From positions 1 through 42,996 of the forward strand of contig JBKHXK010000021.1 of assembly GCA_046566065.1 (NCBI GenBank): 42,996 bases of DNA, given 5' to 3'. Made by a program: the position numbers and the translations under genes. Below are positions 38,266 to 42,996 of the stretch, in pieces. The DNA comes from MB1-2 sp046566065 (GTDB taxonomy: Bacteria; Actinomycetota; CADDZG01; WHSQ01). The notes beneath the pieces were generated by a model. The model ran no database searches. It was given only the letters and a program-made list of their open reading frames with translations, and was not told the DNA's origin. Positions within the stretch are counted from its first letter, which is position 1; each line of letters starts with the position of its first letter.

Positions 38266-38285
38266 GGAGCTCAGGGTAATCCGAG

Positions 38286-39683
38286 TCACCGACGGGCCAG
38301 CGAGAGCCAGGCGGCTCCCAGCACGGGTAACGCGAGCAGCACCCCGACGCTAGACGAGAGCTGAACGGTGGCCCAGGGAGGGTCCGAGCAGATCCGCCCG
38401 ACGAACAGGATCCACGACGCGAACGGTGCAGCCAGGTGCAGAGCCATCTCGGCCAGGCTCTGGCTGAGCGGCGCCACGACCGCACCTGCTAGACCGAGGA
38501 TCGTGGCGGGCGGCACCGCGGGGGCCGCGAGCAGGTTCGCGATCGGAGCGATCAGCGAAGCCTCTTCGAACGCGACCACCAGCAGCGGCAAGACCGCAGC
38601 TTGAGCTCCCAGAGTGACGCCGACCGGCAGGGCGACGACCTGGGGAAGCCACCGGAGGCGGCCGAGCAGCGCCGGGGTCAGCACGATGATCCCTGCGGTC
38701 GCCGCGACCGAAAGATGAAGGCCGAGCGAGAACACGATCTGAGGCCGCATCACAACGACTGCGATCAGCGCGGCCGCGAGCGCGTGCAGCGGTTCGGCCC
38801 TCCTCCCGGAGGCGAGCGCGATCAGTCCGACGGCCCCCATCGCGGCGGCTCGCAGGACGGAGGCGTCCGGGCCGACCACGAGGACGAAGAAGCTCAACGC
38901 GAAAGCACCCAGGAGGAGCCTGGCGCGGAATGCCATCTTCGAGGTCATCAACATGACGGCCGCGAGCACTATCGAGACGTTGCTGCCGGACACGGCCAGC
39001 AGGTGCGAAAGGCCCGCCCGACGGAACTCCTCGATCGTCGCCGGAGCGAGAGCCTCGGTGTCGCCGATGGTCAGGCCGCGTATCAAGGCCGCCTCGGGTG
39101 CAGCGATGGCGGTGCCGGAGCGAGCGAGCCCATCACGAACCGCGGCGGGCAGCGCGGCGACACCACCGGGCCCCGAGAGGTCGACGTCCGAGACGGCCAA
39201 CTCGACGTCCGCGCCCGCTCTCTCTCGCGCGCGATCGAAAGGGTCGTCTCCCAGAGGGACCAACCATCCCGTGGCCTGCAGCGTTGAGCCGGGATGGGCC
39301 GACAGGTCGGCGACGGCGACGCCGGCATCGGTGATCGCGCCGGCGCCGTCGCAGGTGACGCGCTGAAGCGCGAGAGCGGTGCCCAGCCCCCCCAGCGATT
39401 CCAGCACGACCCCTTCGATCGCGCAGCGCGGCACCTCCTTGGCGACGGCGGCGAGGACGTCCGGCCGCTGCTGCACGGCCGCCGCTCCGGCCCCGCAGGC
39501 GAACCCGAGCGAACCGAGCGTCACCAGGACGAGTCCCGGTCGGCGACGCGTGAGGGCCAGTGCGATGGAACCGAGGGAGCCGACTATCCCGATCCTGAGC
39601 CACGGGGTTCCGGTCGCACCCACGGAGGCCCCCGCGCAGACCATGAGCGCGACCACCCACACACGCACCAGCGAGCCGCTCAA
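38286..39683 (-). CDS. comEC: ComEC/Rec2 family DNA-uptake channel, lacking the C-terminal beta-lactamase domain
   Basis: 465 aa from TTG 39683. Seen: N-terminal membrane helices (about 5-70), an OB-like DUF4131 region (about 85-170), and the Competence membrane domain with the family signature FRRAGLSHLLAVSGSNVSI then many helices to the end. Full ComEC is about 700-800 aa and has a C-terminal metallo-beta-lactamase nuclease domain. That domain is absent here, and the next genes are a 64-aa protein and holA. It probably still forms the inner-membrane channel for incoming single-stranded DNA. comEA precedes it by 13 bases. Confidence 0.9.
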   Translation of the reverse strand: MSGSLVRVWVVALMVCAGASVGATGTPWLRIGIVGSLGSIALALTRRRPGLVLVTLGSLGFACGAGAAAVQQRPDVLAAVAKEVPRCAIEGVVLESLGGLGTALALQRVTCDGAGAITDAGVAVADLSAHPGSTLQATGWLVPLGDDPFDRARERAGADVELAVSDVDLSGPGGVAALPAAVRDGLARSGTAIAAPEAALIRGLTIGDTEALAPATIEEFRRAGLSHLLAVSGSNVSIVLAAVMLMTSKMAFRARLLLGAFALSFFVLVVGPDASVLRAAAMGAVGLIALASGRRAEPLHALAAALIAVVVMRPQIVFSLGLHLSVAATAGIIVLTPALLGRLRWLPQVVALPVGVTLGAQAAVLPLLVVAFEEASLIAPIANLLAAPAVPPATILGLAGAVVAPLSQSLAEMALHLAAPFASWILFVGRICSDPPWATVQLSSSVGVLLALPVLGAAWLSLARR

Positions 39684-39696
39684 GCCCGCTTCTCGT

Positions 39697-40374
39697 CTAG
39701 AGGGTCAGGTACGAACGGATGTCGTCCAGGGTGGCCGGCCCGATCCCGTCTACGTCGAGCAACTGATCGAGGGACTCGTAACCCCCAAGCTCGTCGCGGA
39801 GTTCGAGGATGGCGGTCGCGGTCACAGGGCCGATCCCCGGGATCGTCTCGAGCTGGGCCTGGTCGGCGGAGTTGAGCGGGATGGCCGAGATGCCGGTGGT
39901 CGTCCCGGTGGGCGCGTTCGTCGCGGGGGCGTCGTCTCCTCTCAGCGGGACCAGCACCTGCGCCCCATCCACCAAGGGTTGCGCGAGATTGAGCGCGTCG
40001 AGATCCGCTTTCGGGAGTGGCCCACCGGCCGTGTCGATCGCGTCGGCGACCCGAGCGCCTGCGGGGAACTCATAGAGCTCGGGCCTCCTGACCGCACCGG
40101 CCACGTGGACCAGGACGGGGCCTCCGGCCGCCGGGGAGGCTGCGCCGGTGGGAGCGGGGCCGCTCGCCGGCGGGGCGATCTGGGCGGGGGCCTCGCGGCC
40201 GCCGATGACCAGGGCCAGCAGCGCCAGAGCCCCTACGAACAAGAGGAGCGATCGGGCCTCACGGCGTCGTCCCGCGAGCTCCTGGAGCCGCTCTCGCCAA
40301 CCGGAGGGGATCACGATCTCGTCCACGGCTCGATCAGAACCCGCATCGGTCGTCTCGGCTGTGGCCGGCGGCAC
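39697..40374 (-). CDS. comEA: ComEA-like DNA-binding protein
   Basis: 225 aa from GTG 40374. A cytosolic N-terminus, one membrane helix (about 43-60, SLLLFVGALALLALVIGG), a Pro/Ala linker, an SLBB domain (about 85-145, VLVHVAGAVRRPELYEFPAGARV) and a C-terminal helix-hairpin-helix pair (IPGIGPVTATAILELR, VDGIGPATLDDI). It binds double-stranded DNA at the cell surface and passes it to ComEC. Together with comEC it suggests capacity for DNA uptake, though no pilus genes are in the window. Confidence 0.93.
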   Translation of the reverse strand: MPPATAETTDAGSDRAVDEIVIPSGWRERLQELAGRRREARSLLLFVGALALLALVIGGREAPAQIAPPASGPAPTGAASPAAGGPVLVHVAGAVRRPELYEFPAGARVADAIDTAGGPLPKADLDALNLAQPLVDGAQVLVPLRGDDAPATNAPTGTTTGISAIPLNSADQAQLETIPGIGPVTATAILELRDELGGYESLDQLLDVDGIGPATLDDIRSYLTL

Positions 40375-40443
40375 ACCGCGCTCCCGGGGCTCGGACGCGA
40401 TTGATTAGGTTGCCCCGAAGCCCACGAGCCAGGAGGGATCACG

Positions 40444-40836
40444 TTGAAGGAGTTCAAGGCTTTCTTGCTGCGAGGCAATGTGGTGGACCTCGCCGTCGCC
40501 GTGGTGATCGGAGCCGCGTTCGGAGCGGTCGTCACCTCTTTCGTGTCGAACCTGCTCACCCCGTTGATCGCCATCCCCGGCGAGACCGACTTCAGCCACC
40601 TGAAGTTCGAGATCGGCGGCGGGACCTTCCGCTACGGGCAGTTCATGAACGACCTGCTTGCCTTCCTGTTGATCGCCGCCGCGCTCTTCTTCTTCGTAGT
40701 GAAACCTGTGAACGCGTTGATGGCCCGGCGCAAGACGGAGCCGGACGTGGAGAGCACCACCAAGGATTGCCCGGAATGTCTGAGCAGCATCCCCTCGGGC
40801 GCTCGCCGCTGCGCGTTCTGCACGGCGACGCAATAG
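40444..40836 (+). CDS. mscL: large-conductance mechanosensitive channel MscL with C-terminal zinc ribbon
   Basis: 130 aa from TTG 40444, preceded by AGGAGGG (40431-40437). Two membrane helices: TM1 with the MscL signature (KAFLLRGNVVDLAVAVVIG then AAFGAVVTSFV) and TM2 (LLAFLLIAAALFFFVV). The usual cytoplasmic helix is replaced by a linker and a C-terminal CPEC...CAFC zinc ribbon (about 109-127). MscL opens under severe osmotic downshock. The ribbon is not part of classical MscL and may regulate or anchor the channel. Divergent from comEA. Confidence 0.92.
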   Translation: MKEFKAFLLRGNVVDLAVAVVIGAAFGAVVTSFVSNLLTPLIAIPGETDFSHLKFEIGGGTFRYGQFMNDLLAFLLIAAALFFFVVKPVNALMARRKTEPDVESTTKDCPECLSSIPSGARRCAFCTATQ

Positions 40837-40871
40837 CACTCAGCGCGATCGAGATGTCATGATCGCTCCCC

Positions 40872-42098
40872 GTGTCCATAGAGATCCGCACGATCGATGA
40901 GAGCGAGCTGGCGCGTTACCTGACCGTGCTCGGCTCCGCCTTCGGCGAGCCCATCCCCGAGGACGAGGTCGCTCGCTTCAAGGAGGTCCTGCCTCTCGAT
41001 CGCGCCTTCGCCGCCTTCGAAAGAGATGCCATGGTCGGCACGGGTGGAGCTTTCCCGTTCGACATGACCGTTCCCGGCGGAGGCACCGTTGCCGCGGCCG
41101 GAGTGACGATGATCGGCGTGCTCCCGACGCACCGCAGACGAGGCGTCATGAGCTCGATCATGCGGAAGCTCATCGACCAGGCGAGGGACCGCTCGGAGCC
41201 GGTGGCGATCCTGTGGGCCAGCGAGGAATCGATCTACCAGCGTTTCGGATATGGCCTGGCCTCGAACCAAGGACACATCTCGATCGAGAAGCACAAGGCG
41301 AGCTTCCTGGGACGGCCCGAGCCCATCGGCACGACCCGGTTGATCGCGCTGGAGGAGGCCCCGTCGGTACTCGCCCCCATCTACGACGAGGTGCGGCCCA
41401 CTCGGCCCGGGATGCTCGCGCGCAGCAAGGGTTGGTGGCGCCACCACACCCTGATCGACATCGAGCGCCATCGTGAAGGCGAGAGCCCGAAGTTCTGCGC
41501 GGTGCTGAGCATCGACGGACGAGATCGGGCGTACGCGATCTATCGGACCGGAGGGGGCTGGGGAGCCGACGCCACGCCCAACGGCTGGGTGAACGTGCGG
41601 GAGATCGCGGCCGCAGATCCGGTCGCTTACCGCGAGATGTGGCGCTTCGTGTTCAACATCGACCTGGCCGATCGGATCAAGGCTTGGTACCTACCCGCCG
41701 ACCTTCCCCTCACGTTGATGTTGGAGGAGCCTCGCAGGCTCCGCTTCGCGAAGAGCGACAGTCTCTGGCTCCGCATCGTCGACCTTCCGGGCGCGCTTCA
41801 GAGCCGCACCTACGCCGTCGACGGCTCGATCTCGTTCGCGGTGAAGGACGACTACTGCCCGTGGAACGACGGTGAATGGACCCTCGTCGTGGAGGACGGC
41901 CGAGGTCGGGTGCAGCGCGGGGGCGAGCCGGATCTTGCGACCGATGCCGCCGGTCTTGCAGCCGTCTTCCTGGGAGCGTTCACGTTCGGCGAGTTAGAAC
42001 GTGCTTCGCGTCTCGACGGATGCACCCCGGGCTCGGTCCGGCGCGCCGATGCGATGTTCCACACGGACGTGGCTCCGTGGTGCTTCGAGAATTTCTAA
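40872..42098 (+). CDS. Eis-like GNAT acetyltransferase
   Basis: 408 aa from GTG 40872. Two GNAT-like domains and a sterol-carrier-like C-domain, as in Eis. Seen: the acetyl-CoA loop VLPTHRRRGVMSSIMRKLIDQ, then WASEESIYQRFGYGLAS, and the end PWCFENF, resembling the Eis C-terminal carboxylate. Eis of Mycobacterium acetylates many amines, including aminoglycosides; the substrate here is unknown. The gene is convergent with the 3' end of leuS, stops overlapping by 3 bases. Confidence 0.85.
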   Translation: MSIEIRTIDESELARYLTVLGSAFGEPIPEDEVARFKEVLPLDRAFAAFERDAMVGTGGAFPFDMTVPGGGTVAAAGVTMIGVLPTHRRRGVMSSIMRKLIDQARDRSEPVAILWASEESIYQRFGYGLASNQGHISIEKHKASFLGRPEPIGTTRLIALEEAPSVLAPIYDEVRPTRPGMLARSKGWWRHHTLIDIERHREGESPKFCAVLSIDGRDRAYAIYRTGGGWGADATPNGWVNVREIAAADPVAYREMWRFVFNIDLADRIKAWYLPADLPLTLMLEEPRRLRFAKSDSLWLRIVDLPGALQSRTYAVDGSISFAVKDDYCPWNDGEWTLVVEDGRGRVQRGGEPDLATDAAGLAAVFLGAFTFGELERASRLDGCTPGSVRRADAMFHTDVAPWCFENF

Positions 42099-42289
42099 GA
42101 CGCCACGACCAGGGACACGAGCTTGGGGGGCCGCGTGATGACCTTGGTCGGCTCGCCTCCGTTGAGGTGACCCTTCACCTTCTCGGACGCCATCGCCAGC
42201 TCGATCATCTTCTCCTCTGAGATATCCGCCGGCACCTGCAACGTGTCTCGGACCTTGCCGTTGACCTGAACCACCATCGTGACCTCGTC
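42095..42289 (-). pseudogene. leuS: C-terminal end of leuS separated by an in-frame stop
   Basis: In the same frame as leuS and directly after its TAG, 64 codons encode DEVTMVVQVNGKVRD, then LQVPADISEEKMIELAMASEKV and a terminal KLVSLVVAS. This is the conserved C-terminal domain of leucyl-tRNA synthetase. It could be made by readthrough, or not at all, or the stop could be a sequence error. An ATG at 42277 could start a separate 60-aa chain. Confidence 0.85.
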
Positions 42290-42996
42290 CTAGGCCGCGA
42301 GGGCCGGGTCGAACGCCGGCCAGCGCTCGAAATGGATCGAGCGTTCATAGCCGAGTCGGCGCCACTGTTCTTCGGTCAGGTACGGCGCTATGGGTGCCAG
42401 CATCTTCAAGAGGTTCTCGATCAGTTCCCTCATGACGTCCGGATGGGCCCCTCCGGACTTCTTGTAACGATGGGCCTCGATCACGAGCTCCTGGAGACGT
42501 GAGATGGCCGTGTTGAACGAGAAGGACTCGAAGTCATCCGTCACGACCTTGACGGCCCGATGGATCAGGCGCCGAAGCGTGACCTCGGCCGGACCCTCCT
42601 GCGCGTCGGCGTTCTGGGGCAGGTCGCGCGCCTCCTCGCAGAGCTGCCACACGCGTTGCAGCCACTTGAAGGCCCGAGGCCCGATCGCCTGCACGCCCTC
42701 TTCGGGCCAGTCGAAGTCTTGCTCGGGGGGGCCGGAGAACAGCATGTACAGACGAAGTGCGTCGCTTCCGTAGAGCTCGAACGCCTCGTCGGGCTCGACG
42801 ATGTTCCCGCGGGACTTCGACATCACCTTGCCGCCCATCGTGACCATGCCCTGGTTCAACAGCGCCGGGAAAGGCTCGCTGTCGCGCAACATGCCCATGT
42901 CTTGAAGCACCTTCTGGAAGAAGCGCGCGTAGATCAGGTGCATGACGGCATGAGTGATGCCGCCCGAGTACTGGTCGATGGGCATCCAGGCGTTCG
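42290..42996 (-). CDS. leuS: leucyl-tRNA synthetase, 3' part, ending at an in-frame TAG
   Basis: The frame runs from the window edge (NAWMPIDQYSGGITHAVMHLIYARFF) through the KMSKS loop (GGKVMSKSRGNIVEPDEAF) and the anticodon-binding domain, to LTEEQWRRLGYERSIHFERW then PAFDPALAA and TAG (42290-42292). Comparison with the family (…YDPAL…EDEVTLVVQVNGKV) shows the chain should continue. LeuRS charges tRNA-Leu and is essential. The 5' part of the gene lies beyond the window. Truncation would remove the C-terminal domain that contacts the tRNA elbow. Confidence 0.95.
   Translation of the reverse strand, partial: NAWMPIDQYSGGITHAVMHLIYARFFQKVLQDMGMLRDSEPFPALLNQGMVTMGGKVMSKSRGNIVEPDEAFELYGSDALRLYMLFSGPPEQDFDWPEEGVQAIGPRAFKWLQRVWQLCEEARDLPQNADAQEGPAEVTLRRLIHRAVKVVTDDFESFSFNTAISRLQELVIEAHRYKKSGGAHPDVMRELIENLLKMLAPIAPYLTEEQWRRLGYERSIHFERWPAFDPALAA

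Noticed and set aside
42290..42292. Pyrrolysine or TAG reassignment as the explanation for the leuS stop.
   Set aside because: At least five other genes here end in TAG at their expected length, so TAG works as a stop.

Overview
The window looks like the chromosome of a deep-branching, high-G+C member of the Actinomycetota. Evidence: G+C in the mid-60s % by eye, a dnaG-rpoD pair, a dimeric-type glycyl-tRNA synthetase, an Eis-like acetyltransferase, hrcA followed by a second-type dnaJ under a CIRCE operator, a WhiG/FliA-like sigma factor, and several promoters that predict leaderless mRNAs. It is probably from an uncultured or metagenomic lineage; I cannot place it below phylum. There is no rRNA, CRISPR array, insertion sequence or prophage, and no gene-free stretch longer than about 200 bases. 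Most genes lie on the minus strand and many are coupled by 1-4 nt stop/start overlaps.

Layout by increasing coordinate. 1-4.6 kb: a UvrA paralogue (-), a small hypothetical gene and a cupredoxin lipoprotein (+), a WhiG/FliA-type sigma factor (-), tRNA-Asn (-) and a small membrane protein (+). 4.6-10.6 kb: the macromolecular synthesis pair dnaG-rpoD (-), with dnaG interrupted by a 277-residue intein, then a dGTPase-like gene and a GAF/degenerate-GGDEF gene preceded by a class I cyclic-di-GMP (GEMM) riboswitch. 10.6-15 kb: glyQS, a small beta-sandwich protein and pyruvate phosphate dikinase (-). 15-18.4 kb: two tandem CBS/CorC transporters-associated membrane proteins and an MscS-like channel (+). 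18.4-19.4 kb: an AbiEi-like/DUF559 gene (-) whose two ends carry copies of the same degenerate palindrome, the best candidate here for an undescribed mobile unit.

19.4-28.1 kb (-) is a housekeeping string read mtaB, HIT, phoH, ybeY, corC-like, era, ABC exporter, cold-shock-like, recO, uppS: tRNA modification, ribosome maturation, envelope lipid carrier and recombination. 28.1-36.8 kb: a GNAT gene (+), then reading on the minus strand lepA, hemW, an HD-GYP phosphodiesterase, a LOG-family gene with an unusual start, a zinc-ribbon gene, the CIRCE operator, hrcA, dnaJ and rsmE. 36.8-43 kb: rpsT (+); comEA, comEC (without its metallo-beta-lactamase domain), a small gene and holA (-); mscL with a zinc-ribbon tail and an Eis-like gene (+); and the 3' part of leuS (-) broken by an in-frame TAG.

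Themes: cyclic-di-GMP signalling appears three times (riboswitch, a receptor-like degenerate GGDEF protein, an HD-GYP hydrolase). Heat-shock control is visible at CIRCE. Two essential genes (dnaG, leuS) are interrupted in ways that need splicing, readthrough or resequencing to explain.
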